This document shows, piece by piece, positions 9,226 to 18,354 of a stretch of DNA of 64,000 nt (within the stretch, counting starts at the first letter, position 1; every line of letters starts with the position of its first letter). The notes below the pieces were generated by a model. It was not told where the DNA came from, did no database searches, and saw only the letters and a list, made by a program, of their open reading frames with translations. The stretch covers positions 188,569-252,568 of the forward strand of contig NZ_RRCN01000002.1 in the NCBI RefSeq assembly GCF_003863965.1, written 5' to 3'. A program made the position numbers and the translations under genes. The stretch comes from Paenibacillus oralis. GTDB taxonomy: Bacteria; Bacillota; Bacilli; Paenibacillales; Paenibacillaceae.

Positions 9226-9666
9226 ATGAACATTGAATTTTTGCCGCTCATTGAAACTCATATTGATGCTCTACGGTCAAATATTTGCTACGAGGAATTA
9301 CCTTGTGAAGATAAGGCGCTCGCATCGCTCATCGGTCCTGATTTAGTTGGGGCAGATGGTATATGGGTTGATAAGCTGCTAATAGGGTTCTACTCCCTCA
9401 CTGAGAAACTCTCTTCTGTGGGATTAAAATCAGGTCACATTAACTTGCTTTACATTCTAACCCATTACAGAGGGCACGGGTTTGGATCTGCTCTGTTTGA
9501 TTTACTCAAATCGGAGTGTCCTTTCGACTCGCTGTCAGCAAATCCATTTACCGATAGGTCCGAGCGCTTCTTTCTCAGCAATGGTTTTATCGTTGATGAA
9601 GAATTCTTAACCGAGGATACCAATACGGTTGTCTGGCATAAAATTCAATCACCATTACCTTCCTAA
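9226..9666 (+). CDS. GNAT-family acetyltransferase carried inside the intron
   Basis: 146 residues with the acetyl-CoA binding motif YRGHGFGSALFDLL (R-x-x-G-x-G pattern) near residues 85-98 and a typical GNAT end (SERFFLSNGFIVDEEF). ATG follows GAGGAATATTA, a weak ribosome site. It lies between ribozyme domains I-III and the reverse transcriptase, so it would be cut out and moved with the intron. The substrate cannot be told from the sequence; resistance or protein acetylation are both possible. Confidence 0.75.
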   Translation: MNIEFLPLIETHIDALRSNICYEELPCEDKALASLIGPDLVGADGIWVDKLLIGFYSLTEKLSSVGLKSGHINLLYILTHYRGHGFGSALFDLLKSECPFDSLSANPFTDRSERFFLSNGFIVDEEFLTEDTNTVVWHKIQSPLPS

Positions 9667-9700
9667 TGAGCAATTGCTGGCGAAGGAAGACAGATGTTGA

Positions 9701-11578
9701 TTGATTAAACAATTTAGGAAGTGGTGCGAGACCATGAGAGATCCCAACATTGTATTAGTCAATCTAATCAAGAACGCCCAAAAGGAAGAATACCTCTTCA
9801 CCGATCTCTACCGCATTCTTTACAACCCTGAGTTCTACCTGAAGGCATATGCCAAAATTCAGGGGAAGGATGGGAACATGACTTCTGGTACGGACGGAGA
9901 AATGATCGACGGCTTCAATATGGACCGGGTAAGTAGGCTTATTGATAGCTTACGTGACCAGTCATATCAGCCAAAACCTGCTAGAAGGAAAATGATACCC
10001 AAAAAATCAGGTGGTCAACGTCCTTTAGGCATTCCATCCTTTGTGGATAAGCTCTTACAGGAAGTTCTTCGAACCATCCTGGAAGCAATCTACGAAGGCA
10101 GGTTCTCCGGCAACTCACACGGGTTTAGACCCGGAAAGAGTTGCAGAACGCTGCTGAGTAAAATTAAGCTGGAATGCACAGGGGTCAAATGGTGGATCGA
10201 GGGAGACATCAAAGGCTTCTTCGATAATATTGACCACCACATTCTTATCGGCATCCTCAGAAAACGAATCAGAGACGAACGATTTCTGGCCTTGATATGG
10301 AAACTATTAAGAGCAGGGTACGTCGAAGACTTCGTTTTTAAGGAATCATTTAGTGGCACACCGCAGGGCGGTACCCTGAGCCCTCTTCTCTCTAATATCT
10401 ATCTCAATGAACTCGACAGCTACATGGAAAACATGGCCAAGAGCTTCAATAAGGGAAACGAGAGAAAGAGGAATCCAGAATGGAAGCGGCTCGAATCGAG
10501 AAGATACAAGCTTAAAAGAAAACTCGACGAGAACTGGGACAAACTCTCCAAGGATAGCCGTAAGGCGATCGTAACGGAACGGGCGCAACTCCTCAACGAA
10601 ATGCAGAGGATTCCCTCCCGAAATTCAATGGATGAAGGATTCCGCAGACTGAAATACTTCCGATACGCCGACGACTTCATCGTAGGAGTCATTGGCAGCA
10701 AAGCAGACGCGGTGAAAATCAAAGGAGCGATAAAGACCTTCATTCAGGAAAAACTGAAGCTGGAACTCTCCGATGAGAAAACCTTGATTACCCACGGACA
10801 AGACCGGGCGAAGTTTCTTGGCTACGAAATCTACGTGGCACAGGATTCAAACTCCACTCGCAGAAATGTTCTGGGAATCAAACAAAGAAATATTTCCGGG
10901 CACGTCATGCTCACGGTCCCCATGGATAGAATCGAAAGATTCCTCAAGTCCAAGAAGGCTCTAGGGTTCGACAAAAACGGAAACTGGGTATCAATCCATC
11001 GGAAAGGATTAACCAATCTTTCCGACGCAGAGATTATAGAGGCATATAATTCTGAAATCCGTGGACTGTACAACTACTTCAACCTTGCCCATGACGTAAG
11101 TCAAAAACTTCACGCGGCAAGGTACATCATGAAGTACAGCTGCCTAAAGACACTCGCAAACAAGCACAAGTCAAGCACGAAGAAATTGCTTGGCTCAGAA
11201 GCATACCGTCTAAACGGTAGCTTCGGTGCTTATTACAAGACCAAGAGCGGCAAGAAGTTTAAGGAATTCCACAACGCACCGCTAACTAGGCAGGAACCTG
11301 TCCAGAAGGACGATGCGACTGTGGACCTGATCCACAACTTCGTGATCGGAAACAAAATCACGAGCTTGGAACAGAGAATATCCGCTAACAAATGTGATTG
11401 TTGTGGCAGAACGGATGGCAAGTTCGAAGTTCACCACGTCAGGAAGCTCAAGGATCTGAAAGGCAAGAAAGCCTGGGAGCGGGTTATGATAGCAAGGCAA
11501 CGAAAAACGATGGTACTCTGCGTCCTCCCTAATGGACAAGGGTGCCATCACAAACTCCACGCGGGAAAGCTTGATTAG
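9701..11578 (+). CDS. ltrA: Group II intron reverse transcriptase/maturase with HNH endonuclease
   Basis: About 625 residues. The RT domain has GTPQGGTLSPLLSNIYL and the catalytic FRYADDF near residue 323. A maturase (X) region follows, and a C-terminal HNH endonuclease (CDCCGRTDGKFEVHHVRKL and then GCHHKLH) closes the protein. All parts look intact, so the intron may be mobile and spliceable. The start is TTG 9701 or ATG 9734; neither has a strong ribosome site. Confidence 0.92.
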   Translation: MIKQFRKWCETMRDPNIVLVNLIKNAQKEEYLFTDLYRILYNPEFYLKAYAKIQGKDGNMTSGTDGEMIDGFNMDRVSRLIDSLRDQSYQPKPARRKMIPKKSGGQRPLGIPSFVDKLLQEVLRTILEAIYEGRFSGNSHGFRPGKSCRTLLSKIKLECTGVKWWIEGDIKGFFDNIDHHILIGILRKRIRDERFLALIWKLLRAGYVEDFVFKESFSGTPQGGTLSPLLSNIYLNELDSYMENMAKSFNKGNERKRNPEWKRLESRRYKLKRKLDENWDKLSKDSRKAIVTERAQLLNEMQRIPSRNSMDEGFRRLKYFRYADDFIVGVIGSKADAVKIKGAIKTFIQEKLKLELSDEKTLITHGQDRAKFLGYEIYVAQDSNSTRRNVLGIKQRNISGHVMLTVPMDRIERFLKSKKALGFDKNGNWVSIHRKGLTNLSDAEIIEAYNSEIRGLYNYFNLAHDVSQKLHAARYIMKYSCLKTLANKHKSSTKKLLGSEAYRLNGSFGAYYKTKSGKKFKEFHNAPLTRQEPVQKDDATVDLIHNFVIGNKITSLEQRISANKCDCCGRTDGKFEVHHVRKLKDLKGKKAWERVMIARQRKTMVLCVLPNGQGCHHKLHAGKLD

Positions 11579-11689
11579 ATGTATCAGCATTGGAGAGCCG
11601 TATACAGGGAGACCTGTAAGTACGGTTCGGGGGAAGGGGCTTGGAAACCTGTCTGAGGAATCAGATAAGGCGCTGGGCTCCCATCCTAC

Positions 11690-12448
11690 TCCTCAGATGG
11701 GAAAAACCGTGGAGAAGAGGGGCTTACCGGCCGGCTCATTTGGAAGTATCAGAGCACCATTGCCCATAATAAACCGATGGCATTTCTCATGGAAAATGTT
11801 TCAAATCTAGCTCGGCGGCACAAGGATACCTTATACCGTTTACTCACTTCCTTTACGGATTTGGGTTACAATATGGGGTACCAATTACTAAATGCTGCCG
11901 ATTTTGGGGTTGCACAGAGTAGAGTACGGGTGATCATTGCTGGAATTCGAAAAGATCTCGGATTCTTTTATGAGTTCCCTAAACCTCCGCAAATAAGAAG
12001 GACTGTGCGTGACGTGATCGGAGACCTACCTGAGGCTGCTACGGTTACCAAGTTTTTGTACGAGGAACCGTTAATCCCTAATCATACGACCAACTGGGAG
12101 AGTCCGAGTCCAGAACGGCTTTATGATGTCATTCTTAATCCAAGGAACCAAAGGAGAGGGATGCGCCGGCTTCCATGGGACGATGTTAGCCCTACCTTAA
12201 CGGCCCATATCGCCAAGGATGGACGTGAATTCCTTCATCCAACCGCCGATCGACGGTTAACGGTCAGGGAGGCACTTCGGATCATGTCGGTACCCGATAG
12301 TTACGTCATTCCGGGATCAGTAAAGCTCAGTCACCAGTACCGTCTAACCGGTAACGGCGTTCCGTATTTGCTTGGTAAAGCTCTTGCACAGTCTCTTCGG
12401 CTGCAGCTGCTTAACGCCAGGGATAATAGAATGGTTGGAATCATCTGA
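11690..12448 (+). CDS. C5-cytosine DNA methyltransferase, exon 2
   Basis: Encodes residues 82-333 when spliced. It opens SSDGKNRGEEGLTGRLIWKY, then motif VI MENVSNL, motif VIII QSRVRVIIAGI, a target-recognition region, and motifs IX-X (RLTVREALRIMSVPD and GNGVPYLLGKAL). Without intron splicing there is no start in frame with motif IV, although ATG 11777 is open. All motifs are conserved, so the enzyme should work if splicing occurs. Confidence 0.85.
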   Translation, partial: SSDGKNRGEEGLTGRLIWKYQSTIAHNKPMAFLMENVSNLARRHKDTLYRLLTSFTDLGYNMGYQLLNAADFGVAQSRVRVIIAGIRKDLGFFYEFPKPPQIRRTVRDVIGDLPEAATVTKFLYEEPLIPNHTTNWESPSPERLYDVILNPRNQRRGMRRLPWDDVSPTLTAHIAKDGREFLHPTADRRLTVREALRIMSVPDSYVIPGSVKLSHQYRLTGNGVPYLLGKALAQSLRLQLLNARDNRMVGII

Positions 12449-12464
12449 CCATATGTGCCAAAAG

Positions 12465-12505
12465 AATAGAGCCGTTCACATTAATATGTGGCGGCTCTTT
12501 TTCGT
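12465..12505. terminator. Bidirectional terminator
   Basis: AGAGCCG and CGGCTCT arms with a short inner stem, T run on the plus side. It separates the methyltransferase from the converging minus-strand genes. Confidence 0.7.
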
Positions 12506-12516
12506 TAAGCTATCAC

Positions 12517-12792
12517 TTAGGCATCTAACTTCACGTTGTATTTCAACATACAGTGATAAACGTTGCCCAAGTCTACGATCATATTTTTCGGAGACATGTT
12601 TCTCTTATCTGCATATTCTAAAAGCCAATGATTTACTTCATCCATTTTACCTTCAGCAATCAGCAAAATATTGAGATGCAAGAAGTCCAATTGTTCTTTC
12701 ACATCATAAACTTCCGGTTTAAAGTTATGAATGATGTAATGAATGGAATCAAGAACCTCTTGTTCAAAAGTATCATCACCGTGTCTGGACAT
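12517..12792 (-). CDS. Hypothetical protein
   Basis: 91 residues, acidic and helical. The start is ATG at 12792, behind GAGAGGTG; a longer TTG reading overlaps the ribosome site. Repeated Leu/His/Asp (DFLHLNILLIAEGKMDEVNH) suggest a small helical bundle. It precedes the terminator shared with the methyltransferase. Not recognised. Confidence 0.5.
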   Translation of the reverse strand: MSRHGDDTFEQEVLDSIHYIIHNFKPEVYDVKEQLDFLHLNILLIAEGKMDEVNHWLLEYADKRNMSPKNMIVDLGNVYHCMLKYNVKLDA

Positions 12793-12852
12793 AGATTCAC
12801 CTCTCAATTATATTTTACTACCCCTGCCGTTCACATAAGATGTGGGCGGTAT

Positions 12853-13245
12853 TTATTGTTTTTGAGATTCGTCACCAGTACCTGGTAAACGAAAAAATGT
12901 CGGTACCAGAAAATTCTTCACGCGTGCGATCAACGACAGGTGACTTCTTTTCGAACCTTCACTTCTCAGAAATACGATAAAATCTCCGAGTGAATATTTT
13001 CCGTTCATGCGGTTTTCAAATAATCTTGCCATTTTATTTAGCAGTTTTATATGCTTCACCAAATAATCGAAACTTCCTTCAAAAATAATACCATTCCGTA
13101 CGCGACCTTTATTTTGAGGAATCGCATTAATTAATGAAACAATTTCCTCCAAGTTCCTCTGTACATACACATCAAACTCTTGATATGTGTAGAGATAGAC
13201 CAAAAGATCACAAGAAATTCGCTGAATCCTTTTACTATAATGCAT
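12853..13245 (-). CDS. Hypothetical protein
   Basis: 130 residues with GGAGG about 12 bases before the ATG. The N-terminal two thirds are predicted helical (LEEIVSLINAIPQNKGRVR), and the C-terminus is basic. There is no membrane span and no recognised family. It may share a transcript with the 12517 gene, 60 bases downstream. Confidence 0.45.
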   Translation of the reverse strand: MHYSKRIQRISCDLLVYLYTYQEFDVYVQRNLEEIVSLINAIPQNKGRVRNGIIFEGSFDYLVKHIKLLNKMARLFENRMNGKYSLGDFIVFLRSEGSKRSHLSLIARVKNFLVPTFFRLPGTGDESQKQ

Positions 13246-13335
13246 CTATATATACAACCTCCAGCTCACTTTGATCTTACACATATTGTACCGTAGAACC
13301 GCATTAGACTGCATCCATCGTTTCGAAAGAGTAGG

Positions 13336-13375
13336 ATAGGGTGACTTAAAGTAACCCAAAGGTCACCCTATTTAA
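13336..13375 (-). terminator. Terminator-like hairpin
   Basis: TAGGGTGAC and GTCACCCTA arms around a 16-base loop, just past the true stop of the 13379 gene on the minus strand. Confidence 0.5.
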
Positions 13376-13378
13376 TTA

Positions 13379-14106
13379 TTAAAACAAGTGAATAAGGAAC
13401 TCTGGATTCTTATTCGGATAGATCATAGCATTAAGGACGAGTACAATTTTGGTCGTTTGCTCTGTATACACTTGGCTATGATACATTCCAACATTGACGA
13501 CAGTCTGTGCGTGGCAGGATTGTGGATCGCTAACCACCATATGAGAACGACATGTCTGTGGCCGGACAGGGTAAATGCCGCATGTATTATCCTCTGTTGA
13601 AAGAAAAGGGCAGGGTCTTCCTTCGAAAAAGTACTTGCAAGCTCAGTGAAGGTTGAGTTCCCTTTGGCTTTAGGGTAATGATCATTTAATTCATTGATTT
13701 TTTTGAGCCATTCGTCTCTTCTTTCGTGATTGGCAATGAACTTCTTAATTCGGGCCGTTTCAAGAGCAGTGGAGGGGATAGCCTGATAACAACAGGCAGC
13801 GCACCCTTTCCGGCAGGACATTTGATTCGAAATAGCGTTGTAATCTGGAGCGATCACTTCATACATTTCATCCAGTAGATCCAGAGCTTCTTGCTTAGTC
13901 TCGACTTTATAAGCACGTTGTTCGATCTTGTCCAATCTTTCTTTAATTGCGGATTCCAGGGATGGATCGGTATAAATCGGCTCTCCAAGGTAGTTGTTAC
14001 CCACGAATTCCCATTTTGCATTTGCTTTCTTATGGCATTCGGCAATTGCTTTCCCGCTTCCACATGGACAGAAGGTTGCTTGGTTTATGGTTCGGTGCAT
14101 TGTCAT
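13379..14106 (-). pseudogene. YkgJ-type cysteine cluster protein with SEC-C-like N-terminus, frameshifted
   Basis: ATG at 14106 has GGAGG 8 bases upstream. Residues 11-24 carry a SEC-C-like zinc motif (FCPCGSGKAIAECH). A YkgJ-type cluster starts at SCRKGCAACCYQ. After about residue 165 the frame degrades (PALFFQQRIIHAAF), while another frame continues the family exactly: CPFLSTEDNTCGIYPVRPQT, then CRSHMVV, to a stop at 13379. So one indel lies near 13605-13620. It is either a recent pseudogene or an assembly error. Confidence 0.8.
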
Positions 14107-14177
14107 CTGAATATCCTCCGTTTACTTGGTAGTTTCATTGTAAAGCAAACGGAAGGTATCTTCGAATCCCAAGAGAG

Positions 14178-14212
14178 CAAAAATAAAGCCCGCCCCTCTG
14201 GGAGAGCGGGTG
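14178..14212 (-). terminator. Rho-independent terminator
   Basis: On the minus strand CCCGC and GCGGG arms with an AG-rich loop, followed by CTTTATTTTTG, ending the 14220-15642 operon. Confidence 0.6.
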
Positions 14213-14219
14213 GGAGAGA

Positions 14220-14618
14220 TTACGCTTCGACTACTTCTTCGTTTTCGGGTTGCCATAGGGTGATCTCTATAATGGCTTCGACAACACGGATAATTGTAAA
14301 AATGGTCAAGACCAAAGCTGACGTATAGGTATAGAAGTTGTTACCGGTGAGATATCCAAGAAGAAGTCCTCCAAAGAGAACTACCACTTTTAGAATATTA
14401 TCGACGCTCGTGAGTCGGAACCCATATAAAAGAATACCAAGCAAGAAGTACGCGATTCCTGTAAAATAAGCAGCTGCGCAAAAGGCCAAGCATCCAGATA
14501 TTAAAGCAGTCTCGATAAAGTATGGACGCAGGTCCATTATTTTTAGTAAGACGAGAGAAACAACGTTCACAGCGATCAATATACAAAAGATAATCGCAAG
14601 CCCAAAATTCAGTTCCAT
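14220..14618 (-). CDS. Four-span membrane protein
   Basis: 132 residues with AGGAGG 6 bases before the ATG. About four hydrophobic spans (LAIIFCILIAVNVVSLVLL; LISGCLAFCAAAYFTGIAYF; VVVLFGGLLLGYLTG; ALVLTIFTIIRVVEAIIEI) and an acidic C-terminus. Its start overlaps the end of the upstream gene by 10 bases, indicating coupled translation. Function unknown. Confidence 0.6.
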   Translation of the reverse strand: MELNFGLAIIFCILIAVNVVSLVLLKIMDLRPYFIETALISGCLAFCAAAYFTGIAYFLLGILLYGFRLTSVDNILKVVVLFGGLLLGYLTGNNFYTYTSALVLTIFTIIRVVEAIIEITLWQPENEEVVEA

Positions 14619-14899
14619 TTTGCCCTCCTGGTTTCATTTTCTTTTTTCCACGAGTGATCGACAGTCCATCCTGTCACTTGAATGGCAATCACTTCAGTTT
14701 CAAATTCCTCGATTGGATTAAAAATAAGGCGAGAAAAATCGCAGATAACCATATCGAATCCATGAACTTTTAACATGTTGGTAAGTTCGCCTAATGTAGG
14801 GTTCCGAAATCGGTCGAGCACAAGTGGATATTCACTTTGTTGTGGTTCACTGGCCCTCATCGTGTGTTTCGTACGAATAAGATAACGTATCCCCGTCAT
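14609..14899 (-). CDS. Hypothetical protein
   Basis: 96 residues, ATG behind AGGAGGAAAA. Mixed alpha/beta (LVLDRFRNPTLGELTNMLKV). Middle gene of a three-gene minus-strand operon controlled by the leader A copy at 15680-15764. Not recognised. Confidence 0.5.
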   Translation of the reverse strand: MTGIRYLIRTKHTMRASEPQQSEYPLVLDRFRNPTLGELTNMLKVHGFDMVICDFSRLIFNPIEEFETEVIAIQVTGWTVDHSWKKENETRRAKWN

Positions 14900-14907
14900 T
14901 TTTCCTC

Positions 14908-15642
14908 CTACGAATTAATTGGCACCCGCGCATCCATAAGCTGATCCTCCCATAGTGATACGGGAATTGATTTACCATGAATGCGACAATTCCTGTATAA
15001 AAGGGCAATAGTATTGTTGTTTCGTTCGATTACAAAATCAATAACCCACCAGAAGTGTAAACCGCCTGCTAATCCCAATATCCACTTAATGTCGCTCGTT
15101 TTATTAAATGTAATGGTGAGTCTCTCTTCGTTATTTTGGTCGGCCGCGTTAATAGCATCCCGGATCTGAAAGAGAATTTTGACCTTATCCATGGATTGAT
15201 TGAGTTTTTTATACGATGTGTATCGATCCCAGGTGTATGGTGTTACTTTTACAGGTTTGTCATCATGCGAATGATTGGTGCCGGATTCAATGCTATTCAT
15301 AAGAAGGGAGGTCAAATACTTTACGATGACGAGTTCTTCATTCGTGAAAGTAGCGAGATTCCCGAGCTTGTTGTCCTGAATAAAATCGTAGAATTCATGA
15401 AAGGCGGGGAAGTGCTGCCCCTTAGAAATGCATCCTACGCAAACATCTACTCGGTGTCTTTGTGTCGGGGTAACGCTGTTTAAAACGTAAGTCGGAAGTT
15501 CTGTTAGGTTTGAAGTCCTGACGAATCCCAAAGATTCGGCAAGCCAGCTCAACAGACGGTAAACTTCGGTGTCACTAATTGGACTGAAAAAGTTATCTCC
15601 AGCTTTCAGACAGTTCAAAACCTCTCTTCTTGATAGTTTCAT
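14908..15642 (-). CDS. Hypothetical protein
   Basis: 244 residues, ATG with AAAGGAA upstream. First gene of the minus-strand operon (next gene starts 8 bases after its stop). The N-terminal motif MKLSRREVLNCLKAGDNFF may be a small helix-turn-helix-like region. Two cysteines (VDVCVGCIS) occur near residue 90. No family recognised. Confidence 0.5.
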   Translation of the reverse strand: MKLSRREVLNCLKAGDNFFSPISDTEVYRLLSWLAESLGFVRTSNLTELPTYVLNSVTPTQRHRVDVCVGCISKGQHFPAFHEFYDFIQDNKLGNLATFTNEELVIVKYLTSLLMNSIESGTNHSHDDKPVKVTPYTWDRYTSYKKLNQSMDKVKILFQIRDAINAADQNNEERLTITFNKTSDIKWILGLAGGLHFWWVIDFVIERNNNTIALLYRNCRIHGKSIPVSLWEDQLMDARVPINS

Positions 15643-15679
15643 TTTCCATGTTCCTTTCGTATTTTATTTCGACATAGCG

Positions 15680-15764
15680 TATAAAAAAAGAAAACACCAC
15701 ACGAGACCCAAAGGGTCTACGAGTGGTGCTTCCACTTTCCAAGTATTCAATTAATCTCATAATA
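15680..15764 (-). promoter_or_regulatory. Leader A module, minus strand
   Basis: Read on the minus strand: -10 TATTAT (15764-15759), conserved ATTAATTGAATAC, then a hairpin from GGAAGCACCAC to GTGGTGTTTTC with a T run. It faces the 14908-15642 operon. It stands back to back with the plus-strand copy at 15826. Confidence 0.75.
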
Positions 15765-15825
15765 ACATAATTGTATCGTGCCTCAAAAGACTAATTTATG
15801 CTTGCTCTATAAGGGGGAACTCCCT

Positions 15826-15898
15826 TATACTATCATTAATCAAATAATCGAAGCTGGAAGCACCAGACCTGCCCAAGGGCAAGTTTGGTGCTTTTTTG
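15826..15898 (+). promoter_or_regulatory. Leader A module
   Basis: -10 TATACT (15826), conserved TTAATCAAATAATCGAAG, hairpin GGAAGCACCAGAC to TTGGTGC and T6 (15855-15897). Directly upstream of the G5/3D gene. Confidence 0.75.
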
Positions 15899-15920
15899 AT
15901 TTTGAAAGGAGAGATGCTTT

Positions 15921-16931
15921 ATGTATTACAGCAAGGCGAGAAAACTTCTATTTTCTTTGGTCATTGCAATACCAATTATATCTGCGTTGTCACTATTATA
16001 TATTCTTCAGGTTGAAGGGCAGTCAAACGAGCCCCAGATCCTTGAAAAACATCGAGTTGTAGTCATGGCAGATAACCAAAACATAACGGTTGATACTCAT
16101 GTAGAAACTGTTGGTGAAGTGCTACAGCAACTGAAGATCGATGTGGGAAGACAAGATCTTGTAGAGCCGGCTGCACTCACGAAACTGTCTGCAAACACTG
16201 AAATCCGGATAACTCGAATCTCGCAAAATGAATCAGAGATCATAGAGGAAATTCCATATACAACCGTTAAGTATGATGATCCGGAGCTTTTGATTGGACA
16301 GGAACAGGTCATTCAAGAAGGGGTTTCTGGTAAGGAGAGGATTAAGAAATCCTTGCGAGTTGAAAACGGCGTTTCCGTGACAGAGAAGATCCTCTCCCGT
16401 AGCGTCATAGCACCTTATATTCCGAGAGTTGTTGCTGTAGGAACAGCTGTTTCATTTCAGCCTATAGAGCCAGAGCCTGTTATATCGGAAAGGAATGAAA
16501 CAGGGGCAGGGGAAACGATTCCTTCTCCTACTTCTCAAGGGCAGACTAGCTTTCCTTCTTCGAAGTCAAAAGTGATTACCATTGGGGCCAGGCCGGTGAA
16601 TTATGAGTTCAAGCTTGATGAAGTTGAGCTGACGGCATATACAGCAGGTTTTGAATCAACGGGTAAATATCCGGGTGATCCTGAATATGGAATTACATCT
16701 TCAGGAACCACCGTATCGGAAGGAAGGACAGTTGCTGTCGATCCAACCGTTATCCCTATGGGATGGTGGGTGTACATCGAAGGGGTTGGTTATAGAAAGG
16801 CTGAAGACACGGGGGGTGCAATACAGGGGAAAAAGATTGATATATATATCGAGGATCTAGAGAAGGTAAATAATTTCGGACGTAAGCGCGGCAATACGGT
16901 GTATGTTATCGGTCCCAAGAAACCGAATTGA
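15921..16931 (+). CDS. G5 and 3D domain cell-wall protein (YabE-like)
   Basis: 336 residues. An N-terminal signal/anchor (LLFSLVIAIPIISALSLLYI), then a DUF348-like segment (VVVMADNQNITVDTHVETVG), a G5 domain (residues about 105-180), a Ser/Pro linker, and a C-terminal 3D domain of RlpA-like fold with the aspartates of VAVDPTVIPMG, AEDTGG and IDIY. Family members act on peptidoglycan outside the cell and some support spore resuscitation. ATG follows AAAGGAG. Confidence 0.88.
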   Translation: MYYSKARKLLFSLVIAIPIISALSLLYILQVEGQSNEPQILEKHRVVVMADNQNITVDTHVETVGEVLQQLKIDVGRQDLVEPAALTKLSANTEIRITRISQNESEIIEEIPYTTVKYDDPELLIGQEQVIQEGVSGKERIKKSLRVENGVSVTEKILSRSVIAPYIPRVVAVGTAVSFQPIEPEPVISERNETGAGETIPSPTSQGQTSFPSSKSKVITIGARPVNYEFKLDEVELTAYTAGFESTGKYPGDPEYGITSSGTTVSEGRTVAVDPTVIPMGWWVYIEGVGYRKAEDTGGAIQGKKIDIYIEDLEKVNNFGRKRGNTVYVIGPKKPN

Positions 16932-17040
16932 ATAGTTGGTCGAAACAACTACTCCGAGTTTAGCAAAAGGTTAGGATTGTTGGAAGTTAGAGTTTTGAAA
17001 CTCTATCCAATAAATAAATACGATGACCAGGAGGCTAAAA

Positions 17041-17253
17041 ATGAATTCATTCACGAGGACTATTACTCCAAATGGCTTTACAGAAAAGCTTGTTTACGAA
17101 GGGAAGGTCTATGAAAAGAGATATGTAAAGGACAAGAGTGGCTGGACCGGGTTGAATAAAGCATGGGATCTTGAGAATTTACCTGACGATTTGATATGGG
17201 CCCTTAAAGGAAATGAGGAACTTGAGATCATGGAAGCATTGGCCAGAGATTGA
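17041..17253 (+). CDS. Hypothetical protein
   Basis: 70 residues, ATG behind AGGAGG. Acidic C-terminus (LIWALKGNEELEIMEALARD). It is separated from the G5/3D gene by 109 bases without a clear terminator, so it may be co-transcribed. Not recognised. Confidence 0.5.
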   Translation: MNSFTRTITPNGFTEKLVYEGKVYEKRYVKDKSGWTGLNKAWDLENLPDDLIWALKGNEELEIMEALARD

Positions 17254-17287
17254 ATCACAAGTCTAAAAAAATTAAAACTACACATAT

Positions 17288-17536
17288 TTGCTCACTATCA
17301 AGCTGAAATGATAAAATGGATATGTATATTATTTTTACATTTTTCACATCACTCCCCAGCCTGGGCATAGGGAGCATTCTAATCCTTAATTCATTCTCTC
17401 ACAAAAATGGGGGTTAGTCTGTCTCAAAATTCGCTTATGGCGATCGTGCAAAATAAAAACCTTTGGTTATTAAGACACCATTACCATTCATGACTGTTTT
17501 TTTGAATGTCATGATCACGTTTTGGTGTCTTTTATT
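17288..17536 (+). promoter_or_regulatory. Leader B copy 3
   Basis: TTGCTC and TAAAAT with an 18-base spacer, then GGATATGTATATTATTTTT, then CCTGGGCATAGGGAG and CATTCTAATCC, and a terminal hairpin (17471-17536) pairing AAGACACCA with TGGTGTCTTTTATTTTT. More divergent than copies 1 and 2. The 17537-17775 stretch after it holds no convincing gene. Confidence 0.6.
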
Positions 17537-17797
17537 TTTACAAAGAGTTTCGTGAGAATTTGCTTTATACTAATTTCCTGAGAGGACTGATATTGGATAA
17601 AGTGTACAGAACGATTTTCCAAAGGAAAAGCAACGGATTTAGTCCATAACGGTAAAGTAGAAGGGTGTTTTGATGGAGAATCATGCTATTACATATTTCT
17701 CCTGAATATCTCGTTATCAGCTGGTTGGAAAGTAAGGGTCGGAAGGTTAACCATCCGAATAATCGTCTTTGTGGTATAATAAGGAGGAGTTCATTTC

Positions 17798-18353
17798 ATG
17801 AATACTGACTTTTTTAAGGCGAATTCAGGGGAAGCAGCAGATTGATGTTTTGATCGATGAGCTTACCCCATGTTTAATCCACCGGCAATCAGGCGAACAA
17901 TATAAGACTGAGTATAGTTGGCTGTTGAGTTCTGATTTGAAGCAGGTTAATGCCAAATCCGGCTGGTTATTCGACTGGAATAAGGAACACAGATCTTCCG
18001 ATCGGGAAGTATTCAAGCTGCTGGTCGTCGGTTCAGACGACATTCAAGGTTTGGTGAGCTTAACGGTGGATCAAGGCTTCGTTTTCGTAAATCTAGTCGA
18101 GAGTGCCCCTGCGAACAAAGGGAGCGAAACGAAACTCTTTAGTGGGGTTGGCGCTCACCTTTTCGCAATCGCATGCAAAATCAGCTTTGAGACTGGCTGC
18201 GAAGGCTTTGTAGCGTTCAAATCCAAATCCAGTTTGGTATCCCATTACGAACAAGCCATTGGAGCTCAACGTATTGGGAATGGGCTGTTAATGGAAATAA
18301 AGCCTGATCGTGCAAAGCTTCTCGTAAAGCAATACTTTCAGGGGAGTGAGTAA
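17798..18353 (+). CDS. GNAT-like acetyltransferase, frameshift at the N-terminus
   Basis: Reading from TTG 17850 gives 167 residues ending in a GNAT-like core (GVGAHLFAIACKISFETGCE, then SHYEQAIGAQRIGNGLLM). The natural start is ATG 17798 behind AAGGAGGAG and a TATAAT box, but that frame stops after 15 codons. A one-base change in the T6 run near 17810-17815 joins MNTDF to RRIQGKQQIDVLIDELTP and the rest. So the gene is either frameshifted, read by slippage, or translated from an internal start. Confidence 0.6.
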
Positions 18354-18354
18354 G

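Larger units (their letters stand above)
8598..11689 (+). mobile_element. Group II intron with reverse transcriptase and an acetyltransferase gene
   Basis: The 5' end is GTGCG after codon TAT. Domain V is the 34-base hairpin at 11595-11628 (GAGCCGTATACAGGGAGACC at its start, AGTACGGTTC at its end). A bulged-A hairpin that fits domain VI follows, and the 3' end is placed at TAC because this restores the methyltransferase frame (VDY then SSDGKNRGEEGLTGRLIWKY). Ribozyme domains I-III fill 8598 to about 9220. Domain IV carries two ORFs, where normally there is one. Confidence 0.85.

Noticed and set aside
11532..11810. 92-residue ORF across the intron 3' end
   Set aside because: It covers domain V and the splice site; it is a shadow of the ribozyme and exon 2.
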